Origin: RI-43 sp033764725
GTDB lineage: Bacteria; Pseudomonadota; Alphaproteobacteria; Caulobacterales; Aquidulcibacteraceae
Assembly (NCBI GenBank): GCA_033764725.1
Contig: JANRIR010000063.1
Span: 43,966 to 107,965, forward strand
DNA length: 64,000 nt
Direction: 5' to 3'
Shown here in pieces: positions 44,510 through 52,111 of the stretch (positions within the stretch are counted from its first letter, which is position 1; every line of letters starts with the position of its first letter). The position numbers were made by a program, and so were the translations under genes. The notes under the pieces were generated by a model, which was given only the letters and a program-made list of their open reading frames with translations, ran no database searches and was not told the DNA's origin.

Positions 44510-45499
44510 TTACGCGACGCGTCGCAGGTGCTCGCCCTTGAGAAAGATCGTCGCGGGAATCTCGAGGCTGAACGTCGAGCCTTTGCCCGGCAGGCTCGTC
44601 ACCGTGAGATCGCCTTCGAGCAGCCGCGCCAGCCGCTGCGCGATCGCGAGCCCAAGGCCCGCGCCGCCATGGACGCGCGTCTCCGCGGGCTCGGCCTGCA
44701 CGAACGGCTGGAATACGGCTTCCTGCTTCTCCGGCGCGATGCCGATGCCGGTGTCGCGCACGTCGAACACGAGCCGCTCGCCGTCGCGACGCACGCGCAG
44801 GCCGATCGCGCCGTCGCGCGTGAACTTCGCGGCGTTCGCCAGGAGGTGTCCGAGGCATTGCTGCAGCTTCGCTGCGTCCGTGCGCGCTTCGCCGAGATCG
44901 TCGCCGAGATTGAGCGCGACGCGGTTGCCGTTCTCGGTCGCTTCCGCGCGCACGGCGTCGATCGCTTCGCGCGCAAGCGCCGCGATATCCACCGTGCGCA
45001 CATTGAGCGACGAGCGGTTCGCCTCGAAATCCGCGTAGTCGAGCACCTGGTTGATGAGCCGCAGCAGCTTCTGCGCCGCCGAGATGACCCGGCCATGATC
45101 GCGCACGTCCGTCGTGCGTTGGTCCGACTCTGCGCTTTCCCGCATGATCTCGCTGTAGCCAAGCACGGCGTTGAGCGGCGTGCGCAATTCGTGGCTCATC
45201 ATCGCCAGGAATTGCGACTTCGCGGCGTTCGCGCGCTCTGCCGATTGCCGCGCGACGCGCTCCTCCGCGAGTGCATTGAGCGCGCGCTCCACCTTCGCGT
45301 GCTGGCGGATGAGGTAGAACGTGAACGCCGGCGCGACGAGCAGCACGATGCCGATCGTCGAGAGCGGCGTGTAATGCCCCGTCCCGGGCATAAGGATGAC
45401 ATTTAGAAAATAATCGAGGCCGATAGCGACCACGAGAATCGCAAGCGAAACCAGCGCTGTCCGGAACAATTGCTTCGCCAGCATCGGCCGCGCCTTCAC
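44510..45499 (-). CDS. Membrane sensor histidine kinase
   Basis: Two TM helices (about 12-34 and 45-65) flank a very short periplasmic loop, so it may sense within the membrane or cytosol. A short coiled coil leads to the HisKA domain with FLAMMSHELRTPLNAVLGYSEIM, then HATPase motifs N (HLLANAAKF), G1 (DTGIGI) and G2 (GGAGLGLAIAQRL). It is 329 aa with GTG at 45499. There is no adjacent response regulator; the partner is unknown. Confidence 0.9.
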   Translation of the reverse strand: MKARPMLAKQLFRTALVSLAILVVAIGLDYFLNVILMPGTGHYTPLSTIGIVLLVAPAFTFYLIRQHAKVERALNALAEERVARQSAERANAAKSQFLAMMSHELRTPLNAVLGYSEIMRESAESDQRTTDVRDHGRVISAAQKLLRLINQVLDYADFEANRSSLNVRTVDIAALAREAIDAVRAEATENGNRVALNLGDDLGEARTDAAKLQQCLGHLLANAAKFTRDGAIGLRVRRDGERLVFDVRDTGIGIAPEKQEAVFQPFVQAEPAETRVHGGAGLGLAIAQRLARLLEGDLTVTSLPGKGSTFSLEIPATIFLKGEHLRRVA

Positions 45500-45543
45500 C
45501 TCGCGCCGAATTTCGGACGATTCGTACTTTCCAAATAGCCCCG

Positions 45544-46233
45544 TCAGGTGGGGCGCGGCGCCGCAAGCGCGGCGGTGATCGCCGCGCGCACTTCCTCCGA
45601 GTCCGGAGTGGTGCGCGATGGGAAGGCGCGGATGATGCGTCCGTCGCGGCCGACCAGGATCTTATGGAAGTTCCATTTCGGCACCGCGTCGTCGCCGATC
45701 TCGGCCTTCGCCCAGCGATAGAACGGATGCGCGTCGTCGCCGAGCACGTTCTGCTTCGCCGTCATCGGGAACGTGACGCCGAAATTGAGCGTGCAGAAAT
45801 CGCGGATCTCTTCGGCTGAGCCGGGCTCCTGACCCATGAAATTGTTCGCCGGCACGCCGAGCACTTCGAAGCCCTGGCCGTGATACTCGGAGTAGATCTG
45901 CTGCAGCCCTTCATATTGCGGCGTGAGCCCGCACTTCGAAGCGGTGTTCACGACGAGCACGACCTCGCCCTGGAAGGCCGTCATCGGCACGCGCGGCGTG
46001 GAGAGACCCTCGAACTGGAATTGGTAGGCGGAGTTCGCATCGGTGGAAGGCGCCGGCGCAGCGTCGAACCGGGCCCGCTGCGCGGCGACCGCTTCCGCGA
46101 CGGCGGCGGCGCGCGCGTCCTCGGGGGAGGGGGCCGCCGCGGCGGTATTTTCCTCTTTGGCCGGCGGAGCGGCCGATTGCCCGCACGCAGTCATCAACGC
46201 GGCGAAAGCCAGTGTCGTCAGGAAGCGCTTCAT
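45544..46233 (-). CDS. Glutathione peroxidase lipoprotein
   Basis: ATG 46233 gives MKRFLTTLAFAALMTAC with lipobox LMTAC, then an Ala/Glu-rich linker and the thiol-peroxidase domain from about residue 70: VNTASKCGLTPQYEGLQ (peroxidatic Cys), VLGVPANNFMGQEPG (Gln region) and KWNFHKILVGRDG (Trp/Asn). It reduces peroxides, probably from the periplasmic side of a membrane. At 229 aa it is longer than cytosolic GPx because of the linker. Confidence 0.88.
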   Translation of the reverse strand: MKRFLTTLAFAALMTACGQSAAPPAKEENTAAAAPSPEDARAAAVAEAVAAQRARFDAAPAPSTDANSAYQFQFEGLSTPRVPMTAFQGEVVLVVNTASKCGLTPQYEGLQQIYSEYHGQGFEVLGVPANNFMGQEPGSAEEIRDFCTLNFGVTFPMTAKQNVLGDDAHPFYRWAKAEIGDDAVPKWNFHKILVGRDGRIIRAFPSRTTPDSEEVRAAITAALAAPRPT

Positions 46234-46294
46234 GATCCCCTCCATCCCGGAAGTTTGGCGGCAATTTAGTTGCTCTTACACCCATCGGCCGCGT

Positions 46295-46639
46295 TCAGCG
46301 AGAACCGATCCTTTGCTTATGCGCCGCCATGCGCGCTTTCGCGTCGCGGCCGAGCTCGTAGAGGAATTCCCAGGAATAGAGCCCGGTATTGTGCCCATCG
46401 TCGAAACCGATGCGCACGGCGTAGCGCCCGACCGGCAAGGCCTCAGTCACCGCGACGTTCTCCTTGCCCGCGATCGCCGGCAACGGGCCGGCGCCATGCC
46501 CGCGCACTTCGGCGCTCGGGCTTTCGACGCGCAGGAGCTCGAACGGAATCTCGAATTTCGCGCCGTCGTCGAACGAGATCGCGAGGCGCTTGTCGTCGCT
46601 CTTGAACGTCAGCTCCGTGGGCCAAGGCGCTTTGCTCAT
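46295..46639 (-). CDS. DUF971 / GBBH-like N-terminal domain protein
   Basis: The 114-residue protein has the gamma-butyrobetaine-hydroxylase-like N-terminal domain: LTFKSDDKRLAISFDDG, IPFELLRVESPSAEVRGHG and RIGFDDGHNTGLYSWEFLYEL. Stand-alone versions are often linked with Fe-S assembly factors, but a role here is unproven. Its start overlaps the Trm112-like stop. Confidence 0.88.
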   Translation of the reverse strand: MSKAPWPTELTFKSDDKRLAISFDDGAKFEIPFELLRVESPSAEVRGHGAGPLPAIAGKENVAVTEALPVGRYAVRIGFDDGHNTGLYSWEFLYELGRDAKARMAAHKQRIGSR

Positions 46640-46821
46640 TCGTCGGCTCCAAGCTCGCGCGCTTCGTCGACGAGCAGAATCGGCACGCCCTCGCAGATCG
46701 GATAGGCGAGCCGCGCCTGCGCGCTGATCAGCTCCTGCTTCTCGCGGTCATAGCGAAGCGGCGTCCGGCTTTGCGGGCACACGAGCACTTCGAGCAGCTT
46801 CGGGTCGATATCGTCACTCAT
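46636..46821 (-). CDS. Trm112 family protein (YcaR-like)
   Basis: This is a 61-residue protein: LLEVLVCPQSRTPLRYDREKQ and YPICEGVPILLVDEAREL are the Trm112 signature. Eukaryotic Trm112 activates methyltransferases; the bacterial role is poorly defined. ATG 46821 overlaps the stop of the LON-domain gene, and the stop overlaps DUF971, so the three form one coupled unit. Confidence 0.9.
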   Translation of the reverse strand: MSDDIDPKLLEVLVCPQSRTPLRYDREKQELISAQARLAYPICEGVPILLVDEARELGADE

Positions 46822-47474
46822 TGCATGTTGCTTTCCGAGCCGTCGCCGGCCGCGTCGAACTCGAGCAGCGCCACCAGCGTCGCGGCGCAATCGCACAGCG
46901 TCGGCGCCTCGAGCAGCGCCTGCTTCGCTGCCGCATCGAACGGGCAGAGCGCCGCGACTGCGTGCACGAGCGCCTCCGCGCTCGCTTCCTCCACCGAGCT
47001 CCAATCGATCTGCAGCTCGCGCGCGTCGCCATAATGCTTGAGCGCGTTGGTGAGGCGCGCGCGATCGACGGCCTCCGCGTCGCGCGTGTCTTCGTGCAGA
47101 TCGCGCGCGAAATCGTCGTAATTCACTGCGCAGCGGCGATAGGGCGTGCCGGAATCGAGCTCGCGCTCGATGCGGAAGCGGCACACGCCGGTGAGCGTGA
47201 TGAGGTAGCGCCCGTCATTGGTCTCCGAGAATGACGTGATGCGCCCGAGCGTGCCGACTTCGCAGAGCGCCGGCTTGCGCGCGTCCGACGTGAGCGGCTG
47301 CACCATGCCGATCACGCGGTCCGCGGCGAGCGCGTCGTCCACCATGTTGAGATAGCGCGGCTCGAAGATGTTGAGCGGCAGGGGCGCGCGCGGAAAGAGG
47401 ATCGCGCCGCCGAGCGGAAACACCGGCGCCGTCGTCGGGAGATCTGCGGGCTTGCGGTATCCGAACGCGCTCAT
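46818..47474 (-). CDS. LON peptidase N-terminal (substrate-binding) domain protein
   Basis: This is a 218-residue stand-alone LON N domain without the ATPase or protease parts: APVFPLGGAILFPRAPLPLNIFEPRYLNMV is the family start, followed by RVIGMVQPL and FSETNDGRYLITLTGVCRF. Function is unknown; it probably binds unfolded polypeptides. It sits between the thioredoxin-TPR gene (33 bases upstream) and Trm112, an order conserved in alphaproteobacteria as I recall. Confidence 0.9.
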   Translation of the reverse strand: MSAFGYRKPADLPTTAPVFPLGGAILFPRAPLPLNIFEPRYLNMVDDALAADRVIGMVQPLTSDARKPALCEVGTLGRITSFSETNDGRYLITLTGVCRFRIERELDSGTPYRRCAVNYDDFARDLHEDTRDAEAVDRARLTNALKHYGDARELQIDWSSVEEASAEALVHAVAALCPFDAAAKQALLEAPTLCDCAATLVALLEFDAAGDGSESNMQ

Positions 47475-47506
47475 GACTTAGTCCGGTTGGAGCCCGCCCA
47501 CGTTAC

Positions 47507-48394
47507 TTAGGAGAAGAGAAGCGCCGAGAGCCGCCGGCGCCCGGCTTTCGTGACGTCGGACGTCAGCCCCGCCGCGTCGAAGACCTTCAGCAATTGCTTG
47601 CGCGCCGCTTCGTCGTTCCAGGCGCGGTCCTTCTCGATGATCGTCAGCAGGTGATCGACCGCGCCTTCGAGCTCGCCTCGAGCTGCAAGAGCATTAGCGA
47701 GTTCGAGCCGCGCTTCATGGTCGTTCGGATTCTTCGCGACCTTGTCCAGGAGCGGCTTCGTCTCGCCCGCGCTGTTGGAGGCAAGCTCGAGCGCCGCGCG
47801 CACGCCCTGGACTTCCGCGTCCGAGCGCTTCGCTTCGGGAATGCTCTCGATGATCTCGCGCGCCTGGTCGGGATCGCCGGCCAGGATGTAGGCGCGCGCC
47901 ATGCCGGCGAGCGCCTTCACGTTCTCCGGATCGATCTGCAGCGCGGCCGCGAATGATTGCGCCGCGCCGCCCGCGTCGCCGAGCTTGAGGCTCTCCGCGC
48001 CTTGCTCCAGCAGCGGCTCCAGCTCGTCCGCGAGGCCCGCGCCGGCGAGCCGGTCGATGAAGAGCTTGATCTGGCTGTCGGGCACCGCGCCCATGAACCC
48101 GTCGACGGGGCGGCCCTTGTCGAACGCGAACACGGCCGGGATCGAGCGCACGCCGAGCTGGCCGGCGACGGCCGGGTTGTCGTCGATATTGATCTTGACC
48201 AGCTTCAGCTTGCCGCCGGCGGCGCGGACGGCCTTTTCCAGCGCCGGCGCCAGCTGCTTGCAGGGCCCGCACCAGGGCGCCCAGAAATCGACGATGACGG
48301 GCTGGGTCTTCGAGGCCTCGATGACATCCTTCATGAAGCCCTGGTCGGAGCCGTTGGAGACGAGATCAGGCGCCGCGCCGTCGAGAACTGTCAT
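47507..48394 (-). CDS. Thioredoxin-TPR co-chaperone (CnoX/YbbN-like)
   Basis: This is a 295-residue protein: a thioredoxin domain (residues about 8-115, active site FWAPWCGPCKQLAPAL) followed by TPR-like helices (about 125-290, e.g. AGMARAYILAGDPDQAREIIE). E. coli CnoX (YbbN) protects and delivers clients to chaperones under oxidative stress. Unlike E. coli CnoX, the CGPC motif here is complete, so redox activity is possible. Confidence 0.9.
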   Translation of the reverse strand: MTVLDGAAPDLVSNGSDQGFMKDVIEASKTQPVIVDFWAPWCGPCKQLAPALEKAVRAAGGKLKLVKINIDDNPAVAGQLGVRSIPAVFAFDKGRPVDGFMGAVPDSQIKLFIDRLAGAGLADELEPLLEQGAESLKLGDAGGAAQSFAAALQIDPENVKALAGMARAYILAGDPDQAREIIESIPEAKRSDAEVQGVRAALELASNSAGETKPLLDKVAKNPNDHEARLELANALAARGELEGAVDHLLTIIEKDRAWNDEAARKQLLKVFDAAGLTSDVTKAGRRRLSALLFS

Positions 48395-48454
48395 GGGACC
48401 GTCCGGAAGTGGGGAATCACACCGCTAGATGGGCGATTGCGGCGCGAGATTCAA

Positions 48455-48997
48455 TCAACCGGCACCGGATTCGACGATGGTCGGGAGCCCATCGGCGTCA
48501 AACCGAAGCAAGAGGGGAGGGTGGCCGGTCGAGGCCAGGAACTTGAGCAGATCACGCGGGCTGATCGCCGTGGTGGCGTCGTTCGAGAGCGGATGGAAAT
48601 TGACGGGGTCGTGATCGAGCAGGCCTGCGTCGAGCGCGAGCTTTACGCGCCGTTCGGTGTCGTTGATCAGGCCGAACACCGTCACCGACCCGGGGGTGAC
48701 GCCGAGCGTCTCCAGCATCAGCTCGGCGCTGCCGAAGGACGGGCGCCCCGCGCCGATGGCGCGCCCGGCGGCGTTGAGATCGATCTTCGTGTCGTGCAGC
48801 GCCGAAAGCAGGTAGAGCCCGCCTTTCTTGTCCTTCAGGAAGAGGTTCTTCGTGTGCCCGCCGGGCATCTCGATCTTGATCTTCGAGCTCTCCGCCACTG
48901 TGAACACTGGCGGATGGCGGTAGGTCTTGTGCCCGATGCCGAGCGCGTCGAAGCGCGCGAAAAGCTGCTCAGGCGTGGCGGGGCCGCTGCTATCCAT
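48455..48997 (-). CDS. Prolyl-tRNA editing protein (YbaK/ProX family)
   Basis: This is a 180-residue YbaK-fold deacylase: YRHPPVFTVAES, GGHTKNLFLKDKKGGLYLLSA, FGSAELMLETLGVTPGSVTVFGLIND. It hydrolyses mischarged aminoacyl-tRNA-Pro in trans; family members differ in preferring Ala- or Cys-tRNA. The ATG at 48997 (MDSSGPATPEQLF) is right; the frame is open far upstream antisense to the next gene but has no coding character there. Confidence 0.9.
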   Translation of the reverse strand: MDSSGPATPEQLFARFDALGIGHKTYRHPPVFTVAESSKIKIEMPGGHTKNLFLKDKKGGLYLLSALHDTKIDLNAAGRAIGAGRPSFGSAELMLETLGVTPGSVTVFGLINDTERRVKLALDAGLLDHDPVNFHPLSNDATTAISPRDLLKFLASTGHPPLLLRFDADGLPTIVESGAG

Positions 48998-49048
48998 AGG
49001 GGTGCAAGGCCTTGGCGCATCTGACGCCGCTCGTCTATGGGACGCTGG

Positions 49049-49804
49049 ATGAAGCTCACCTGCTACAAGATCGACGCCGAGCCCGCCGAGATGGTCCCGG
49101 GCCGCGCCGATCGCGACTGGATGGACGCCTTCGGCCATCGCCATCCGTATCGCTGCCTGCCGCTGGTCGTGGCGAACACCACGGGCTGGGAGCTTCTCTC
49201 GCCGGTGAGCTTCACGGCCTCCTGGAACGGCGGCCCGCGCACGCAGGACATCCGCATCGATCCCGACGGCGACACCACCAAGGCCCAGCTCGAGCGCTGG
49301 GCCGTGTCGCACTTCTCCGGCGGCGTGCTCACCTTCCACACCGGCTATCTTTTCCGCACCGATCCGGGCTGGGACATTTGGGTCGGCGGCGCCCCGAACG
49401 TGATCAAGGACGGCATCCAGGCGCTGACGGGCATCGTCGAGACGTTCTGGCTGCCGTTTCCCTTCACCATGAACTGGCGTTTCACGCGCCCCGGCATGGT
49501 CAGCTTCAAGAAGGGCGAGCCGATCTGCATGGTCATGCCCGTGCCGCATCAGGCGATCGACGATGTCGAGCCGATCGTGAAGTCGCTCGATGACGATCCC
49601 AAGCTCAAGGAAGATTATCTGAACTGGGGCGCGAGCCGCACCAAGTTCCTGGATGATCTGAAGACGCCGGAATCAGAAGCCGTGAAGCAGGGTTGGCAAC
49701 GCGATTACTTCCGCGGCCGCACGCCCGGCGGTGAAGCCGGCCCTGAGTCTCACATCAACCGCCGTCGATTGAAGCCGCCGCGCCCCGCCAAGCCCGGCGA
49801 CTAG
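49049..49804 (+). CDS. DUF6065 family protein
   Basis: This is a 251-residue cytosolic protein without signal or TM segments. It begins MKLTCYKIDAEPAEMVPG and contains RHPYRCLPLVVANTTGWELLSP, FHTGYLFRTDPGWDIWVGG and FTMNWRFTRPGMVSFKKGEP, which I associate with DUF6065. An ATG four codons upstream (49037) is an alternative; GGGAC precedes the chosen one. The last 45 residues are basic and low-complexity. Function is unknown. A terminator-like hairpin follows 25 bases after the stop. Confidence 0.8.
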   Translation: MKLTCYKIDAEPAEMVPGRADRDWMDAFGHRHPYRCLPLVVANTTGWELLSPVSFTASWNGGPRTQDIRIDPDGDTTKAQLERWAVSHFSGGVLTFHTGYLFRTDPGWDIWVGGAPNVIKDGIQALTGIVETFWLPFPFTMNWRFTRPGMVSFKKGEPICMVMPVPHQAIDDVEPIVKSLDDDPKLKEDYLNWGASRTKFLDDLKTPESEAVKQGWQRDYFRGRTPGGEAGPESHINRRRLKPPRPAKPGD

Positions 49805-49829
49805 AAGGCGTTTGGAATGGCGCAAGAAA

Positions 49830-49862
49830 AAAGCGGCTTCCTGGGGGAGAGGAAGCCGCTTT
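49830..49862 (+). terminator. Terminator hairpin after DUF6065 gene (copy 1 of tandem hairpin)
   Basis: Perfect 13-base stem AAAGCGGCTTCCT (49830-49842) / AGGAAGCCGCTTT (49850-49862) with loop GGGGGAG. GATTTTT follows on the plus strand. On the minus strand TTTTTTCTT follows, so it can work in both directions. Confidence 0.85.
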
Positions 49863-49994
49863 GATTTTTAGGGCGGTTGCGGGGGTGAGGGGCCGCCCTG
49901 GGGATGATTGGAAGATGCTCCCCGACCACGGAGAAGGTTCGGCGCGTTCAGGGTATGTTTGGGGCAGGTGAAGGCGGCTTTGCCCCAATCGAAA

Positions 49995-50022
49995 ACGGCT
50001 TCCTTACCAAGAAGGAAGCCGT
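49995..50022. terminator. Second hairpin with the same stem (copy 2)
   Basis: Stem ACGGCTTCCTT (49995-50005) / AAGGAAGCCGT (50012-50022) with loop ACCAAG, flanked by AAAA on the left, so T-rich on the minus strand. It shares the CGGCTTCCT/AGGAAGCCG core with copy 1 although there is no gene end next to it. Confidence 0.55.
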
Positions 50023-50242
50023 CTTCTTCGGCCAGGGCGGGGCGTATGCGGGGGAGGGGGCCGCGCCTGGGCCTGTGGGATCGAACGCACTGGATACGGA
50101 TGTCCGGCGCCCGCGGATCAGTCCGGCCCCGCAACTTTTCGTTTGCCCATTTTCGTTTGAAGCCGGCGAGGGCTTGCGAAGGGGCCCGGGGCCTGCGATA
50201 TCCGCCGCTTCGGGCCGCGCTGCGGCTCGTACCCCATCGGAT

Positions 50243-50317
50243 GCGGGCGTAGCTCAGGGGTAGAGCACAACCTTGCCAAGGTTGGGGTCGTGAGTTCGAA
50301 TCTCATCGCCCGCTCCA
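50243..50317 (+). tRNA. tRNA-Gly (anticodon GCC), CCA encoded
   Basis: The acceptor stem GCGGGCG / CGCCCGC closes the cloverleaf. The D arm is GCTC...GAGC, the anticodon stem CAACC/GGTTG holds loop TTGCCAA with anticodon GCC, and the T arm is GTGAG-TTCGAAT-CTCAT. After discriminator T, CCA is encoded at 50315-50317. A short hairpin CGCTTCAAGCG (50392-50402) followed by TTTTTT (50405-50410) may be its terminator. Confidence 0.97.
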
Positions 50318-50449
50318 TTTCATCTCCACCTGGATCCTGATCGTCGCCCGCGGCGCGGGCGGCTACGCGCGCCTGCGGCACCCTGGTTTTGCGCTTCAAG
50401 CGGCTTTTTTCGGTCTGGGGACGGACCGGCCCGCGCTGGACATTCTCAA

Positions 50450-50469
50450 ATACCCCAAAATGGGTGTAT
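50450..50469. promoter_or_regulatory. Candidate lux-box-type palindrome upstream of luxR
   Basis: ATACCCCAAAATGGGTGTAT is a 20-base imperfect palindrome with 7 of 10 pairs matching, the length of a classical lux box. It lies 73 bases before the chosen luxR start in otherwise non-coding DNA. It does not carry the CT-N12-AG signature of LasR/RhlR boxes, so LuxR binding is inference. Confidence 0.45.
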
Positions 50470-50541
50470 GCCGCCGACTCCGACAACCTAGAGATGAGTC
50501 GGCGCCCACGGAGTTGCAGGGCGCCTGCCGGGAGAGGCGCC

Positions 50542-51261
50542 TTGAGCGGGGAATTTCATCGAGCGCTGGAATTCATCGAGCGTGCGGAAGGCGCCGGCAC
50601 GCTGAAGGAGCTGCAGGCCGTTGTCGCCGCGACGCTCGAGGCGCTGGGCGTGCCGAAATTCTCGATGTTCAGCCTGGCGTCGGGAGGTGGGGCGCGTGCG
50701 CCGCAGACGCTGCTGCGCCAATCGGAAGGGTGGGGCGAATATTATTGGGAGAGCGGCTTCTACAACGTGGACGCCGCCGTGCACCGCGCGATGCGCCGCG
50801 AGCGTCCCTTCTCCTGGAGCGAGCTTGAGGGCGGCCGCCTGCCGAAAGCGTCGCGCAACCTGTTCGGCGAGATCCGCGGTGCGATGCGCATCCGCGGCGG
50901 CTTCAACATTCCCATCCACGATGGCTCGGGCTTCGCCGGCCTCATCGGCCTCTATCACGAGGACGCCGAGCTCGCCCCGCGCACCATTCAGGCGCTGAAG
51001 CTGATTTCCATGTACGCGATCACCCGCGCGCGCGAGCTGCACACGCCCGCGCCGCCTGAGCCGTGCCCGCTGACCAATCGTCAGCGCGAGATCATCGCCT
51101 TCGTCGCCGGCGGCAAATCCGATTGGGACATCTCGCAGATTCTGCAGATCGCCGACCGCACCGTGAACGAGCACGTCGAGCTTGCGAAGAAGACCTTGGG
51201 GGTGCGCACGCGCATGCAGGCGGTGGCGATCGCCGTCCGCCACGGTTGGATCGCGATCTGA
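50542..51261 (+). CDS. luxR: LuxR-family quorum-sensing transcription regulator
   Basis: This 239-residue protein has an N-terminal autoinducer-binding domain (residues about 15-165) and a C-terminal LuxR HTH (about 175-235: LTNRQREIIAFVAGGKSDWD, ISQILQIADRTVNEHVELA, KKTLGVRTRMQAV). Ligand-pocket landmarks remain: Tyr/Trp in GWGEYYWE, the conserved Asp in YNVDAAV (the usual Pro after it is Ala) and Trp in FSWSEL. The TTG at 50542 with GGGAGAGG upstream gives the usual family length; ATG 50494 would add 16 residues. It lies 82 bases before luxI and probably controls it. Confidence 0.88.
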   Translation: MSGEFHRALEFIERAEGAGTLKELQAVVAATLEALGVPKFSMFSLASGGGARAPQTLLRQSEGWGEYYWESGFYNVDAAVHRAMRRERPFSWSELEGGRLPKASRNLFGEIRGAMRIRGGFNIPIHDGSGFAGLIGLYHEDAELAPRTIQALKLISMYAITRARELHTPAPPEPCPLTNRQREIIAFVAGGKSDWDISQILQIADRTVNEHVELAKKTLGVRTRMQAVAIAVRHGWIAI

Positions 51262-51265
51262 TCAA

Positions 51266-51281
51266 CCCGGTAGTTCCCGGG
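51266..51281. promoter_or_regulatory. Candidate operator in the luxR-luxI gap
   Basis: CCCGG-TAGTTC-CCGGG is a perfect 5-base inverted repeat with a 6-base spacer containing AGTTC, a spacer seen in some published lux-type boxes. It starts 4 bases after the luxR stop and ends 62 bases before luxI. It does not match the palindrome upstream of luxR, so at most one is likely to be the true LuxR site. Confidence 0.35.
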
Positions 51282-51343
51282 GATGATCGACGAACGCGCG
51301 GGGCCTAGCCCGGCCGGAGCCCAGGGCGGGCTTAGAGGCCGAC

Positions 51344-52111
51344 ATGCTCCACGTCGTCACCGCCGCAAATCGCTCCATCTACGAAGCGCCGCTGGCCGAG
51401 ATGCATCGGCTGCGCTGGAACTACTACGTCGAGGAGCGTGGCTGGCGCGAATTGCGCGAGATGCAGAAGACGCCGGGCCTCGAATACGATCCTTACGACG
51501 ACGACGAGGCGATCTACCTGCTGGCGCTCGACGCGGGCGGCGCCTTCGCCGGCTGCATCAGGCTTCGGCGCACCGACGATCGCTCGCTGCTGACGGATCG
51601 CTTTTCCCACCTCGTCGAGAATTGGGGCGCGACCAAGCTCGGCGCCGACGTCTGGGAGATCACCCGCGTCGTGCGTCGGCGCGAACATCGCACTCAGGAT
51701 CGCCTTCTGCGCATGAGCATGAATTGCGCGATGCTCGAGCTCGCGGTCTCGCGGCGCGTGCGCATGCTCGTCGGCACGACGGATTCCTTCATGGTGCCGC
51801 ACACGCGCGAGTTCTGGCGCGAGAAGGTGCGCCCGCTGGGTCTGCCGCAGCCCTACGAGGAAGGGGAGGCGATCGCGCTCGCCTTCGAGGTCGACCCTGA
51901 AGGTTTGCGCGCGATTCGCGAACGTGCGGGTCTCTCCGTGCCGCAGATCTTCGAGGCCGCGCCGCCGTTCAGCGATCGCGAATACACCCCGCACGTCGAA
52001 GCGCGCGTCGCGAGCCTGATGCACGGCCTGCCGAGCGAGACGTCGCGCGAGCTCTTGAGTTGGCTCGAAGCCCGCGCCGCCAACCAAGCCGGCGAAGCGC
52101 GCGTTCAATAA
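51344..52111 (+). CDS. luxI: Acyl-homoserine-lactone synthase (LuxI family)
   Basis: LuxI enzymes join SAM and an acyl-ACP or acyl-CoA to make AHL signals. The N-terminal SAM-site pattern is RLRWNYYVEERGW (Arg and Trp), then the acidic EYDPYDDDEAIYLLAL; CIRLRR and WEITRVVRRR (Glu and Arg) complete the conserved set. The length of 255 aa exceeds the roughly 190-220 usual for LuxI, with about 40 extra C-terminal residues. AGAGG precedes the ATG. The stop TAA overlaps the phyH ATG (TAATG). The acyl chain made is unknown. Confidence 0.9.
   Translation: MLHVVTAANRSIYEAPLAEMHRLRWNYYVEERGWRELREMQKTPGLEYDPYDDDEAIYLLALDAGGAFAGCIRLRRTDDRSLLTDRFSHLVENWGATKLGADVWEITRVVRRREHRTQDRLLRMSMNCAMLELAVSRRVRMLVGTTDSFMVPHTREFWREKVRPLGLPQPYEEGEAIALAFEVDPEGLRAIRERAGLSVPQIFEAAPPFSDREYTPHVEARVASLMHGLPSETSRELLSWLEARAANQAGEARVQ

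Larger units (their letters stand above)
49830..50075. repeat. Imperfect tandem duplication: hairpin plus G-rich tail, two copies
   Basis: Each hairpin is followed by a related G-rich segment: copy 1 AGGGCGG..TGCGGGGGTGAGGGGCCG (to about 49907), copy 2 AGGGCGG..TGCGGGGGAGGGGGCCG (to about 50075). The copies are about 165 bases apart. The 438-base gap between the DUF6065 gene and the tRNA holds these repeats, a weaker GGGGCA/TGCCCC hairpin near 49960, and no convincing protein gene. Confidence 0.5.

Noticed and set aside
49868..50263. Open frames on both strands in the gap before tRNA-Gly
   Set aside because: They run through the hairpin repeats and, on the plus strand, into the tRNA; no ribosome site or domain supports them.
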